From assembly GCA_947498935.1 (NCBI GenBank), contig CANMMM010000015.1, positions 1 to 64,000 on the forward strand: 64,000 bases of DNA. Reading direction: 5' to 3'. Below the pieces are notes generated by a model that did not search any database, was not told the DNA's origin, and worked only from the letters and a program-made list of their open reading frames with translations. This document shows, piece after piece, positions 1 through 9,140 of the stretch. The position numbers were made by a program, and so were the translations under genes. Position 1 is the stretch's first letter. Every line of letters begins with the position of its first letter. Source of the stretch: an uncultured Aquimarina sp. (GTDB lineage: Bacteria; Bacteroidota; Bacteroidia; Flavobacteriales; Flavobacteriaceae).

Positions 1-2
1 AT

Positions 3-53
3 GGGCAAAATAAGGTGTTTACTATCATTCATCAAAATATTTTGCCCTCTTTT
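3..53 (+). terminator. Inverted repeat, probable terminator at window edge
   Basis: GGGCAAAATA (3-12) is exactly complementary to TATTTTGCCC (38-47), with a 25-base loop, and is followed on the plus strand by a T-rich run. It could end a plus-strand gene lying left of the window, and it also lies just beyond the 3' end of the minus-strand Wzz-like gene. The long loop lowers confidence. Confidence 0.4.
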
Positions 54-99
54 TCTAAGATGACAAAGTAGGAATAAAAGAAAAATTTATTGAAGTTAG

Positions 100-1152
100 T
101 TACTCTTTTGTTTTAAATGCATTCAAATACCCATTTAATGCTAGTAATGCTAACACTATGATAAGCCCTGCAATAGATAACAATGGTAGCAAAAAGACCT
201 TTCTTGTAACAAAGTCACTCACTAATCCTCCTTTATCAGGGAAATCAGAAATAACATTTATTATATTTTCGGAATCTGCCTTCTTTTGGTGTATTTCCTG
301 AATTTCTTCATTTAACTCTTTGGCTTTTTCTAGCAATGTTATTTCAGGTCTATCTAGATCGCTCTTATCTGATGCTAGATTAATTTTAGTAGCAGAGGTG
401 CCTTCGGGTCTCTTTAGTTCTAAAATTTTTAATTCTTGGTAAAATTTCTTTAAAGAATCTATTTGTTCTATCTGTTCTTTAATTGTTTTTTCACTTAATG
501 CGATATTAAAATCATTTGTGTTCTTTTGCGTACTAAAATATGTGTTGTTTTCTATAGACCTTACAATTGCTTTTTGGCATTTTTTAGCTACTTCCGAATT
601 TGTAGATTCTAATTCTATTTTATGAAATTTTGCATTGATGTTATTAAAATTTTTTAAATAATCTTCGTAGCTCAAACTTGCTCTTGAAGTACTATCTAAA
701 GTAACCATGAAATCACTAAATTGTTTTAATTTCTGATTTTCATCCGAAAAAGCTTCAATTTCAATCTTTTGTATCGTAGCAGCTTCTTTATCTGATATTT
801 TTAAAGAAGCTGCCAATGTTTGATAAGATTCTTCTTCTGCTAGCTCATTATAAAAAGTGATGTTGTTATATAACTGCTGCGCACTATTAAAATTAGGTTC
901 TACAATCATAGCAGATCTGTAAATAGGATCAGATACACTATCCCAATACCATCCCACAATTACGCCTACTATAGCTGCAATTACAAACTTTATAAAGTGT
1001 TTCTGTAAAAAAAGAAGTACTAAAATAATACCTCTAAAAAGTGTATTAAAAAGATTGCCTATAAACTTAAATAACTTGTTAAAGCCATCTCCTATGAGTT
1101 TAAATAATTGGCCTAAGTCTATTTCTTCTGAAGGTTGTTGTTGAGTACTCAT
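100..1152 (-). CDS. Wzz-like polysaccharide chain-length protein
   Basis: Inner-membrane protein of the Wzz/polysaccharide co-polymerase type, expected to set O-antigen or capsule chain length. The 350-residue chain has the usual layout: a cytoplasmic N-terminus, a first membrane helix at about residues 52-69, a long periplasmic part with predicted helices and coiled coil (roughly 205-300), and a second membrane helix at about 317-341 before a short basic tail. It is the last gene of the minus-strand polysaccharide locus. A 138-base gap and its own -7 box separate it from the transferase gene upstream, so it may be transcribed independently. Its C-terminal helix resembles the remnant at 10165-10302. 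Family assignment rests on topology and context; no catalytic residues are expected. Confidence 0.75.
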   Translation of the reverse strand: MSTQQQPSEEIDLGQLFKLIGDGFNKLFKFIGNLFNTLFRGIILVLLFLQKHFIKFVIAAIVGVIVGWYWDSVSDPIYRSAMIVEPNFNSAQQLYNNITFYNELAEEESYQTLAASLKISDKEAATIQKIEIEAFSDENQKLKQFSDFMVTLDSTSRASLSYEDYLKNFNNINAKFHKIELESTNSEVAKKCQKAIVRSIENNTYFSTQKNTNDFNIALSEKTIKEQIEQIDSLKKFYQELKILELKRPEGTSATKINLASDKSDLDRPEITLLEKAKELNEEIQEIHQKKADSENIINVISDFPDKGGLVSDFVTRKVFLLPLLSIAGLIIVLALLALNGYLNAFKTKE

Positions 1153-1180
1153 AAATATTTTAAATAATCTAAAATCTCAG

Positions 1181-1188
1181 CAAATGTA
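1181..1188 (-). promoter_or_regulatory. Candidate -7 box of the Wzz-like gene
   Basis: The minus strand reads TACATTTG, matching the Bacteroidota -7 consensus TAnnTTTG, about 30 bases before the start codon at 1152. No clear -33 TTG is seen at ideal spacing. Confidence 0.4.
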
Positions 1189-1290
1189 ATTGCTTTTATG
1201 TTATGTAAAAATTATATTTAAAAAAGTTCTTGTAAAACAAGGTAAAATACGGTCTTTTATTACGACAATGTAATGTTTACATAAACCAAA

Positions 1291-2520
1291 TCAATTCAAA
1301 ATTTCAAAATAACAATCTTTATTACACCCTATTATGTATTCTAACTTTTTTCTTGTATCAGTTTTTGAAAAAATAGATTTGTATACTATTTCTAAGTCAT
1401 GTAAATTTTCAAAAGTATCGTCTTGGATTCCTTCTGAAAGTTCAGAATTTCTGTCATAATATCTTAATCCAACAATGCCATTCAAATAAGCTTCATAATA
1501 CGCTGTCGTATATACACATATTGCTTTTGAATACCTGGATTCTTTAAATATATCTTTTAATGGTTTTTCATTTTTAATGAGATAAAAATTTTCATTATTC
1601 AATAAGTTGCTATATTCCGCTACATCTAATGACGGGTGTAATTTAAAATAAAAAGATACCATGGGTTCTTTTTTAACAAATTGTTTCAATATCTTAATCA
1701 ATCTATCATTTGACTTTTTTAACACATTTCTTGCCAATAAGACAATACAATCTTGTGTATCAATTTTAGTATTCATCTTCAATTCTACGTTCCTAGGATA
1801 TCCAGCTACTAACAACTTATTTTTGTCTATTCCATAATCAATAAATTCTTTTTTAGTATATTCTCCCCAACATAAATGAAAGTCTGCATTAAAGTTTCGA
1901 TATAGTATAGAATCAATTGGCTCTTCTTCTTTGTAAATAAAATAAACTCCATGCTGTAACGAATAAACTGGGACATTTCTTATCTTAAAAAAATATAGAA
2001 GTAACGCTTCCCATGGATGCACACTACTAAAAACTATTGATTTTTTAACCTGTATTTTTGAACTTATTTTTTCTAAAGTATCGATATTATTTTTATAGAA
2101 ACACAATTTAGAAGCCACTATAAATTTATCCTTAAAAGAAATATTGGATAAAGAAAGTGATATTTTTAATGAACTTATAAAGTTTTTAAAGCTTAAATTC
2201 AATTTAAAAGGAACTTTATTAAAATTAAAAAAAGTACTTTCTTCATTAGAAAATTTAGCTCTCACAAAATCTATGATCTCTAAATAATCTTTTCTTTTAT
2301 GCTTACCTATCGCAAAAAAAAATTGTTTGTTTAAGTCAACCTTACTGTAATTAAATGTCAAAAAAATTTTAGCTATAGTACTTAACTTAATTTTTTCTTT
2401 GTTAGAAATCAATATCCCTAACTCAGTTGATAAAATTTCGTATAAATTATACCCTTTATAGTTTGGAATTTTAGATTTAAAATATTGCAGTTTCTCTGAG
2501 GAGAATTTTTTTTCTATCAT
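1291..2520 (-). CDS. GT-B-type polysaccharide glycosyl/glycerophosphotransferase-like protein
   Basis: 409 residues with motifs typical of GT-B-fold surface-carbohydrate enzymes: a first-domain HPWEALLLYF segment (168-177), a QHG turn (189-191), WGEYTKKEFIDYGI ending in GYPR (218-243), a KLHPS motif (293-297) and a TTAYYEA donor-site segment (338-344). The QHG, GYPR and HPS arrangement occurs in CDP-glycerol glycerophosphotransferases and in capsule transferases, so the donor cannot be named. The start codon overlaps the wzx stop by 4 bases, so it is in the same operon. It probably adds a residue to the lipid-linked repeat unit on the cytoplasmic face. It is the only transferase-like gene here besides the aldolase fusion. 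Confidence 0.6.
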   Translation of the reverse strand: MIEKKFSSEKLQYFKSKIPNYKGYNLYEILSTELGILISNKEKIKLSTIAKIFLTFNYSKVDLNKQFFFAIGKHKRKDYLEIIDFVRAKFSNEESTFFNFNKVPFKLNLSFKNFISSLKISLSLSNISFKDKFIVASKLCFYKNNIDTLEKISSKIQVKKSIVFSSVHPWEALLLYFFKIRNVPVYSLQHGVYFIYKEEEPIDSILYRNFNADFHLCWGEYTKKEFIDYGIDKNKLLVAGYPRNVELKMNTKIDTQDCIVLLARNVLKKSNDRLIKILKQFVKKEPMVSFYFKLHPSLDVAEYSNLLNNENFYLIKNEKPLKDIFKESRYSKAICVYTTAYYEAYLNGIVGLRYYDRNSELSEGIQDDTFENLHDLEIVYKSIFSKTDTRKKLEYIIGCNKDCYFEILN

Positions 2521-3986
2521 TTTATTTTTCTTAATTTTTCTCTAATTAAGTGGTTAATTTTCTCTGTGCTAAATATTGTCATAAAACTGTTACAAGTAAT
2601 TAGGATCACTATATAGTAAAAGATTGACAAAATAATTGACCATTCATTAGACAATGATAAAAGTTTAAACACAAAAAAATAAATCATCAAAGATGAAATT
2701 AAAGATATAATTAGAATAAAAGAATATTCTTTTAGAGGAAAATATTTGAAAAAGGTAGTCTTTAATTTTCGATTGATTAAATATATTGGAATAATAACCC
2801 CTAAATATGCTGTAATGACAGTAGCATAAACAGCTCCCATTACTCCATATATTTTAATTAAGAAATAATTAAAAAACACATTAACAAATAATGATAGCCC
2901 AGCTGTAACTACTACCCAATTATGTAACCCAATCGAGGCCATCGTTAAAGAAAAAAGAATTACTGTAGCAAAAAACCTTAATACATAGACTGTAAAAATT
3001 TCTCCAGAAAATGCATACTTTTCAGAATAGATGCTTATGATTAATTCTTTCCCAAAAATCAAACAATAGCAAAAAATCGGTATCAGAAGCAAAGAAGTTT
3101 TTTTTGTAGCATCTCTCAATATCTTAATAATTTTATGATACTGTTCCGTTGAACTCAATTCAGAAAAAACTGGTAATAAAGTAACCATAATTGATCCTGT
3201 TATTATATTAATAACAGGTATAACAAATGCCCCAACTTGATAATTCGCATAAGCTTCAGGATCTAACATTAAAGAAATCATGTACTTATCAACAAAAATA
3301 TATAACGTGTTAATTAATGTAACACCAGTAATTGGTAGTATATATAATAACTCATTTTTAGTTACCAAAAAACTTCCCTTAAGAGTAATATTTTTAGCTA
3401 TTGAAGTAAAACAAAATAAAAATTTAATTACATCAATAAAAAGAATCCCTTTTAATATAAATGCTATAGATACCCCAACTGGCTTTAGATAAAGTACAGC
3501 TATAAATAATAACATCATTAAAAAATATATCGTATTTACAGTAAATAATCTTTTTGTATGACTTATTAACGTAAAGTAATTTATAAAAAAACCTGATATA
3601 GATCTAAAGAAAATAATCCCAATGCATAAAAAGAAATAGCTAATTAGTAAGTCATTTGTAAAACCTGTAGCTATTCTTTCTCTAAAAAAATGAATTAAGA
3701 CACATATAACAATAGCTAGAAAAAACATTGAGTAAAAAAACCTTTTAAAGAATTTATTCCTCAATTCCTTATCGGATTTATTTTTTGCATAAAAATAGCT
3801 TAAGCCTGTTGGAAATCCTGATAAAAAAGATGCTGAAAAAGTAGCAAACATTAATATCTGATACAACTTACCATAATCTTGCTTATCAGAAAAAACCCAA
3901 GCTAATCCTACAGATAAAATTACATTAGAGAGTGTAGTAAATAGATTTGATAATGATACTAAAAAAGCCCCTTTCCCTAAAGACAT
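2517..3986 (-). CDS. Wzx-type oligosaccharide flippase
   Basis: 489-residue, very hydrophobic protein with about 12-14 predicted membrane helices and the N-terminal pattern of the polysaccharide transporter (MATE/MOP) superfamily. It begins with an amphipathic lead, then a helix over residues 7-31, and has a GFPTGLSYFYAK loop near residue 60. It is expected to move the undecaprenyl-diphosphate-linked repeat unit across the inner membrane. It starts 3 bases after the HAD gene and overlaps the transferase gene by 4 bases, so translation is coupled. Length and topology fit Wzx; Wzy polymerases are usually shorter and have a long periplasmic loop that is absent here. Confidence 0.85.
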   Translation of the reverse strand: MSLGKGAFLVSLSNLFTTLSNVILSVGLAWVFSDKQDYGKLYQILMFATFSASFLSGFPTGLSYFYAKNKSDKELRNKFFKRFFYSMFFLAIVICVLIHFFRERIATGFTNDLLISYFFLCIGIIFFRSISGFFINYFTLISHTKRLFTVNTIYFLMMLLFIAVLYLKPVGVSIAFILKGILFIDVIKFLFCFTSIAKNITLKGSFLVTKNELLYILPITGVTLINTLYIFVDKYMISLMLDPEAYANYQVGAFVIPVINIITGSIMVTLLPVFSELSSTEQYHKIIKILRDATKKTSLLLIPIFCYCLIFGKELIISIYSEKYAFSGEIFTVYVLRFFATVILFSLTMASIGLHNWVVVTAGLSLFVNVFFNYFLIKIYGVMGAVYATVITAYLGVIIPIYLINRKLKTTFFKYFPLKEYSFILIISLISSLMIYFFVFKLLSLSNEWSIILSIFYYIVILITCNSFMTIFSTEKINHLIREKLRKIK

Positions 3987-3989
3987 ATG

Positions 3990-4613
3990 CTAATAATAAA
4001 ATTCAGAAAAACGTTCTATATATTTACTATCATTTGAGATATCCCTCAAATTCTCATTATTATAACCGAAAAAGGCAATTTCATTAGCAATCGTCGCTTC
4101 ATAATCATTAATAGAATCTCCTATTAAACATGTTTCAGTATGTACATATTCATATCTATTCATAAGATTTACAACTAATTCTTTTTTTGGGGTTGGAGAT
4201 CCATGTATTGAAATAAAATATTTAGACAATCCTAATTCTTTACATAAGTATCGTAATTCTTCTTGATCAGAGCCAGAAACAATATGGAATTTATAATTTT
4301 TGTATTCTTGTTTTATAAAATTAACACTATCATCAATAAGATTTTCCTTGTCTATTAACTTTTGTTTCATTAATGTAGAAAAGTTACTTACATAGACATT
4401 AACTCTCTTTTGATCGATTTCTTTTCCTAAGATACTTTCATAAAAGTACCGTATTTTAACATATCTAGACAATCCTCCATTTTTGCGATGATACAAAATT
4501 AGGTCTTCTACTTTATCCTCTGGAAAACTTTTGAAAATTTCTCTAAACCCCCAATCTCTTACTTTCATAGAATCTAAAATCACTCCATCAAAATCCCATA
4601 GTATAGTTTTCAT
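3990..4613 (-). CDS. HAD-superfamily phosphatase of the sugar cassette
   Basis: 207-residue haloacid-dehalogenase-type hydrolase. Motif I is WDFDGVILDS with the nucleophile Asp7 and general acid Asp9. Motif II is the Ser of IVSGSD (113), the motif III Lys is in TPKKE (143-144) and motif IV is GDSIND (165-170). A helical cap lies between residues about 15 and 90. Its start codon overlaps the stop of the cytidylyltransferase gene by one base. By analogy with KdsC in Kdo synthesis, it may dephosphorylate an ulosonic-acid phosphate before CMP activation; that role is inferred from neighbours only. Confidence 0.75.
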   Translation of the reverse strand: MKTILWDFDGVILDSMKVRDWGFREIFKSFPEDKVEDLILYHRKNGGLSRYVKIRYFYESILGKEIDQKRVNVYVSNFSTLMKQKLIDKENLIDDSVNFIKQEYKNYKFHIVSGSDQEELRYLCKELGLSKYFISIHGSPTPKKELVVNLMNRYEYVHTETCLIGDSINDYEATIANEIAFFGYNNENLRDISNDSKYIERFSEFYY

Positions 4614-5305
4614 TATTTCTTACTTTTAAATAAAGCTTCTGCTATAATAAAATCTTCTTCCCAATCAATATCAAAAGATTGTATTTTATCTAATTCAAAA
4701 AGAAAAGGATTTTGACCTATTCTATCTTTTAATTGATAATAATTATTTTTATTAGATATATAAAAAGCATGATTAATTTCATATAGTGGTTTTAAGTCTT
4801 GAGTAGCAGGCCATCCTATTTTTTTTCTATCAAAATTTATAACATCATTTTTTTCTTTATCCCATAAAAAACTCTGATATTTAGTAACACTCATTAAAGA
4901 ATCATATCCATTATTTAAACCTTGAAAATACGCTTTTAAAGCTTCTTCGTATACAAGAAAATTAACAAAAGGGGTCGTTGCATGTACCCAAAAAATATGA
5001 TCTGTTGGAATAATAGAAGGTACATACATTATTAAATCTTCTACTAATGTTTCCGATGAACATAATTCACTAGGTCTAACATCAATTATTATTCTATCAT
5101 CATTTATATTTTTAGCAATTTCAATAGCTTTTTTATCATCAGTTGAAAGAAATATATTTTTAACACTTTTAACTTTTAATAATTCAATTAATTTTAAGCC
5201 AATAAGTGAAGTTTCTGAATTAGAAAAACTTCTTGTGTTTTTATTTTTAACTCTTTGACTACCTTTTCGACAAGGCAAAAAAAATGACACCTCTGTTTTT
5301 ATCAT
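4613..5305 (-). CDS. CMP-sugar (acylneuraminate-type) cytidylyltransferase
   Basis: 230 residues of the NeuA/KdsB-like nucleotidyltransferase family, which activates 2-keto sugar acids with CTP. The N-terminal nucleotide loop reads LPCRKGSQRVKNKN (10-23), corresponding to PARGGSKGIPxKN of NeuA, and the C-terminal metal-site motif is SFDIDWEEDF. A WVHATTPF segment near residue 106 matches the usual Q-x-TSP strand region. The length is close to that of single-domain NeuA proteins. No neuB-like synthase lies nearby; the aldolase gene just upstream (5-base gap) takes that position. The substrate is therefore probably not ordinary sialic acid. Confidence 0.8.
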   Translation of the reverse strand: MIKTEVSFFLPCRKGSQRVKNKNTRSFSNSETSLIGLKLIELLKVKSVKNIFLSTDDKKAIEIAKNINDDRIIIDVRPSELCSSETLVEDLIMYVPSIIPTDHIFWVHATTPFVNFLVYEEALKAYFQGLNNGYDSLMSVTKYQSFLWDKEKNDVINFDRKKIGWPATQDLKPLYEINHAFYISNKNNYYQLKDRIGQNPFLFELDKIQSFDIDWEEDFIIAEALFKSKK

Positions 5306-5310
5306 TGTTA

Positions 5311-6867
5311 TTATTTTAAAAAACTATATATTGATTTATGATTAATCACTTTATATTTAGTGGGTGTAATAGCTTCTATTGAAATATTTTTTATTTCATT
5401 TATTTTGAGCATTAAAAATTCATTTTCTTCGGCCAATTCAATTTCCTTTAAAGAAACATTTTCACTATAACCATCAAAACCTACTAAGTATATTTGTTCA
5501 ACACCTAATTCTATAGCTGTTTGTATAGCTAAAGCAAAATGAGAATCTTTGAACTTATCTGTAAAATTAATTTCTAATAACTCTGATGTCTTATCAATCA
5601 CCTCATTAGGGACATAAGTACCCATTTTTCTTGGATAAGGAGGTAAAATACATTCAAATTGGATTTTATTTAAATTCCCTTTAAAAACCTTGTTCATCCT
5701 ATATCCTTCATTTCCAACCAAACAAAAAAATTGCATAACATCTACATTATTATATGACTTTGCATTTTTTGAACTTGCATGAATAATACAAACATTGTCT
5801 AAGTAGTTAACAAATTCCTTTATTGCTTTGGAATGGGATTTTGCGTTTATCCCACCTCCAATTATTATAGCTTGCTTGTAATTCTTATTTCTTTTAAATT
5901 TTGGTAATTTTAAATTATCAATTACACTTTGTTTTTTATTATGCAATGCAGTTATAATACTCTCTATAGAATAAGCTCTTTTGGATACCCACTCCATAAC
6001 GTCTTTTTGTGGTAATGAGTTAGAACCAGATACCATATATGGTAAATTAGTTCCCCATTCATATTTTTTTTGAAGAATTTCAAAATCAGAAACTAATGCA
6101 CTTAAATTATTAAACTCTATCTTAATTCCTTTTTTTGAAGCTAAGTATGTTAGTAATAATTCAGTCTTTAAATTACCGGCACCTCTTCCCATTCCTGTTA
6201 TAGTAGCATCAACCATAACACAGCCATTTTTAATAGCTGTTAAAGTATTAATTAAGGCCATTTCTAAATTATTATGACCGTGAAAAGCTATAGGAACAGT
6301 TATACTTGATTTTAGAAGTTTTGTAATACTTTCTACTTCATCAGGAAAAACACCTCCAAAAGAATCTACCATATAAAAATAATCAACAACATCATTAATC
6401 TGTGTCAAATTTTCATAAAAATTATTATTATTAGACCAATTAGACATGTACATTACATTAAAAGCAACTTCAAAACCTTTATTTTTGATTTCTTTTGCTA
6501 TAATTAAAGCTCTTAAATAATTATTAGGATCAACTGCAATCCTAATTAAATTTAAATATTCTTTACAAGGATCTAGCAGCTCATCCAAATCTTTTAACTC
6601 AGTATCCTTTTCATTCAATATTATTGCTAACTTTTTTGAAGGCATTAGCAACTTTAGTTCTTTCATAACATATTCTGGACAATAAAAGTATTCTCCTAAA
6701 TATCCGCCATCCAACGCAATACTTCTATATCCTATTTCTACGTAATCTATAGGTAATGATTCCATTACTTCACAATAATCCTTTACTAACTCTTTATCAA
6801 AATCCCAGTTAGTGTAATATCCTCCATCTCTAAGAGTACAATCTAAAATCAATGGTTTGTCATTCAT
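5311..6867 (-). CDS. DRE-TIM aldolase fused to a sialyltransferase/MptE-like domain
   Basis: 518-residue two-domain protein. Residues about 5-320 form an HMGL/DRE-TIM metallolyase barrel: DCTLRDGG (9-16) carries the metal-binding Asp and catalytic Arg, HGHNN (196-200) supplies the metal His pair, and GMGRGAGN (225-232) is the conserved glycine loop seen in 4-hydroxy-2-oxovalerate aldolase and isopropylmalate synthase. Residues about 330-518 form a Rossmann-like domain with AIIIGGGINAKSHSKAI (333-349) and ELGVEQIYLVGFDGY (453-467). That pattern recalls the MptE/Maf and GT42 sialyltransferase families. The start overlaps rfbD by 8 bases. I infer C-C bond formation of a keto-acid sugar from pyruvate; the role of the second domain is open. 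Confidence 0.65.
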   Translation of the reverse strand: MNDKPLILDCTLRDGGYYTNWDFDKELVKDYCEVMESLPIDYVEIGYRSIALDGGYLGEYFYCPEYVMKELKLLMPSKKLAIILNEKDTELKDLDELLDPCKEYLNLIRIAVDPNNYLRALIIAKEIKNKGFEVAFNVMYMSNWSNNNNFYENLTQINDVVDYFYMVDSFGGVFPDEVESITKLLKSSITVPIAFHGHNNLEMALINTLTAIKNGCVMVDATITGMGRGAGNLKTELLLTYLASKKGIKIEFNNLSALVSDFEILQKKYEWGTNLPYMVSGSNSLPQKDVMEWVSKRAYSIESIITALHNKKQSVIDNLKLPKFKRNKNYKQAIIIGGGINAKSHSKAIKEFVNYLDNVCIIHASSKNAKSYNNVDVMQFFCLVGNEGYRMNKVFKGNLNKIQFECILPPYPRKMGTYVPNEVIDKTSELLEINFTDKFKDSHFALAIQTAIELGVEQIYLVGFDGYSENVSLKEIELAEENEFLMLKINEIKNISIEAITPTKYKVINHKSIYSFLK

Positions 6868-7732
6868 TAGTAAGCTTTTTTATCTTGTTCATCGCTTTTT
6901 TCAAACTATCTCTCCAATAAGGAATCGTAATTTGTAATGTCTCTTTAATTTTAGACTTATCCATCACACTAAATGCTGGCCTTTTTGCTGGTGTAGGATA
7001 TGCTTCGGTCTTTATAGGTAGTAAATTTATTTCTAAATTATTTTCATCAAAAATCGCTTTGGCAAAATCATACCAGCTTGCTACACCTTCATTACTATAA
7101 TGATATAACCCATAAGAGTCGTTAGAAGATTCTATGGTATGCATTATGGTTTTTGCTAAATCGCCTGCATAGGTAGGAGTCCCTATTTGGTCACATACTA
7201 CACTTAATTCTTCTCTTTCATTTCCAAGCCTCAACATTGTTTTAAGAAAGTTATTTCCGAATTCAGAATACAACCATGATGTTCTAATGATAAAATACTT
7301 CTCTATGCCTGTATTTATTAAAGCCTGTTCTCCTTTTAGCTTAGTTTCTCCATAAATACTCAATGGTGATGGTATATCATCTTCACTGTAATGCTTTGAA
7401 TTGTTTCCGTCAAAAACAAAATCTGTAGATATATGTATTAAAGTGACATCATGCTTTTGACAAGCTTCTGCTACATAGTTGACACCTTCTTCATTGATTT
7501 TTTTAGCTATTTCAAACTCTGATTCCGCTTTATCCACTGCTGTATAAGCAGCACAATTGATACAAAAATCAAGTTTTTGATTCTCAAAAAAAGAAAACAC
7601 CAATTGCTTATTCGTTATATCAAGTTCATCTGAATCTACATATATAAAATGATAACCTTCTACATTTTTCTGAGCGTCTTTAATACATAAAGCCAATTGC
7701 CCCTTACCTCCTGTTACTAAAACATGTTTCAT
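6860..7732 (-). CDS. rfbD: dTDP-4-dehydrorhamnose reductase
   Basis: 290-residue extended short-chain dehydrogenase that reduces dTDP-4-keto-L-rhamnose with NAD(P)H, the last step of dTDP-L-rhamnose synthesis. The nucleotide loop is VTGGKGQLA (6-14), the active-site triad is in STDFVF (Thr103) with YGETK (Tyr127, Lys131), and GTPTYAGDLAK is the typical downstream motif. Length is normal for RmlD. Its start overlaps the rfbC stop by 4 bases and its end overlaps the aldolase start, placing the rhamnose genes and the aldolase cassette on one transcript. Confidence 0.95.
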   Translation of the reverse strand: MKHVLVTGGKGQLALCIKDAQKNVEGYHFIYVDSDELDITNKQLVFSFFENQKLDFCINCAAYTAVDKAESEFEIAKKINEEGVNYVAEACQKHDVTLIHISTDFVFDGNNSKHYSEDDIPSPLSIYGETKLKGEQALINTGIEKYFIIRTSWLYSEFGNNFLKTMLRLGNEREELSVVCDQIGTPTYAGDLAKTIMHTIESSNDSYGLYHYSNEGVASWYDFAKAIFDENNLEINLLPIKTEAYPTPAKRPAFSVMDKSKIKETLQITIPYWRDSLKKAMNKIKKLTNE

Positions 7733-8274
7733 ATTCTAGCATTTTCTAGGGATGGTAAAACTATATCTTTATCAGAAACGATCAACTCCTTTTCTGGTAA
7801 TTGCCAATCAATATTAAGAGATGGATCATTAAAAATAATTCCTCCTTCAGATTCTTTATTGTAAAAATTATCGCACTTATAAAAAAAAATTGCGGTTTCA
7901 CTTAAAACCACAAATCCATGTGCAAAACCTCTAGGTATAAACAATTGTTTCTTGTTTTCTGCTGATAATTCGACTGATACATACTGTTTAAATGTAGGCG
8001 ATTCTTGCCTTAAATCAACAGCAACATCTAGTACTGTTCCTTCTAATACTCTAACTAGCTTTGCTTGTGCAAATGCTCCTGTTTGGTAGTGTAGCCCTCT
8101 TAATACTCCTTTTCTAGAAAAGGATTGATTATCCTGCACAAAATTGACATTTTCATTTGCAGCTTCATTAAACTTTTTTTGATTATAACTCTCAAAAAAA
8201 TAACCTCTTCCATCTTCGAATATTGAAGGCTCTATTTCAAAACAACCTTTAAGCTTTGTTTCTTTTATTTTCAT
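7729..8274 (-). CDS. rfbC: dTDP-4-dehydrorhamnose 3,5-epimerase
   Basis: 181-residue cupin epimerase converting dTDP-4-keto-6-deoxyglucose to dTDP-4-keto-L-rhamnose. The catalytic His62 is in VLRGLHYQ, Lys72 in AQAKLVRV and the catalytic Tyr132 in AIFFYKCDNFY; IPRGFAHGF is the family signature. Length is normal. It lies 2 bases after rfbA and overlaps rfbD by 4 bases in the order B-A-C-D. Confidence 0.96.
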   Translation of the reverse strand: MKIKETKLKGCFEIEPSIFEDGRGYFFESYNQKKFNEAANENVNFVQDNQSFSRKGVLRGLHYQTGAFAQAKLVRVLEGTVLDVAVDLRQESPTFKQYVSVELSAENKKQLFIPRGFAHGFVVLSETAIFFYKCDNFYNKESEGGIIFNDPSLNIDWQLPEKELIVSDKDIVLPSLENARI

Positions 8275-8276
8275 AT

Positions 8277-9140
8277 TTACTCTTCTAAAACACTTAATAG
8301 ATGTTTACCATAACCACTCTTTATCAAAGGACTCGCTAATTCTTTTAACTCTTCTTTTGTTATATATCCCATCTTGTATGCTGCTTCTTCAATAGCACCT
8401 ATTTTTAACCCTTGTCGCTCTTCAATCACTTGCACAAATTGAGATGCTTGCATTAACGAATTAAAAGTTCCTGTATCCAACCAAGCTGTTCCTCTATCTA
8501 AGATACTTACATTCAATTTTTGCTTAGCTAAGTATATTTTATTAATATCTGTAATTTCTAATTCTCCTCTATTACTTGGTTTTATATTTTTTGCAATCTC
8601 TACAACTTCATTGTCATAAAAGTATATCCCTGGTACTGAATAATTCGATTTTGGATTTTGTGGTTTTTCTTCTATGGATATTGCTTTCCCACTTTTATCA
8701 AACTCTACTACTCCATACCGTTCTGGATCATGCACATGATATGCATAGATGATACCTCCATCTGGATTATTATTCGCTTGTAATAGCTTTGCCAACCCTG
8801 TACCATAGAATATATTATCGCCTAATATTAATGCAACCTTATCATCTCCTATAAATTGTTCTCCTATAATAAATGCTTCTGCTAATCCATTTGGCTTTTC
8901 TTGTACTGCATACTCAAACCGACAACCAAATTTTGCTCCATCTCCTAATAATTTTTCAAACAAAGGCAAATCATGTGGCGTAGAAATAATTAATATTTCT
9001 TTTATCCCAGACCACATTAAACATGAAAGAGGATAGTAAATCATTGGTTTATCGTATACAGGCATTAACTGTTTACTCACCGCCAATGTTAAAGGATGTA
9101 ATCGAGTTCCTGAACCTCCAGCTAAAATTATTCCTTTCAT
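8277..9140 (-). CDS. rfbA: Glucose-1-phosphate thymidylyltransferase
   Basis: 287-residue nucleotidyltransferase forming dTDP-glucose from dTTP and glucose-1-phosphate, the entry step to dTDP-L-rhamnose. The N-terminal [11 protein letters not shown] loop (8-18), [12 protein letters not shown] segment and EKPQNPKSN motif are diagnostic of RmlA. Length matches the E. coli enzyme. The start overlaps the rfbB stop by 4 bases. Normally product-inhibited by dTDP-rhamnose. Confidence 0.96.
   Translation of the reverse strand: MKGIILAGGSGTRLHPLTLAVSKQLMPVYDKPMIYYPLSCLMWSGIKEILIISTPHDLPLFEKLLGDGAKFGCRFEYAVQEKPNGLAEAFIIGEQFIGDDKVALILGDNIFYGTGLAKLLQANNNPDGGIIYAYHVHDPERYGVVEFDKSGKAISIEEKPQNPKSNYSVPGIYFYDNEVVEIAKNIKPSNRGELEITDINKIYLAKQKLNVSILDRGTAWLDTGTFNSLMQASQFVQVIEERQGLKIGAIEEAAYKMGYITKEELKELASPLIKSGYGKHLLSVLEE

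Noticed and set aside
1..63. 20-codon plus-strand frame at the window start
   Set aside because: It lies within an inverted repeat that looks like a terminator and has no upstream context.
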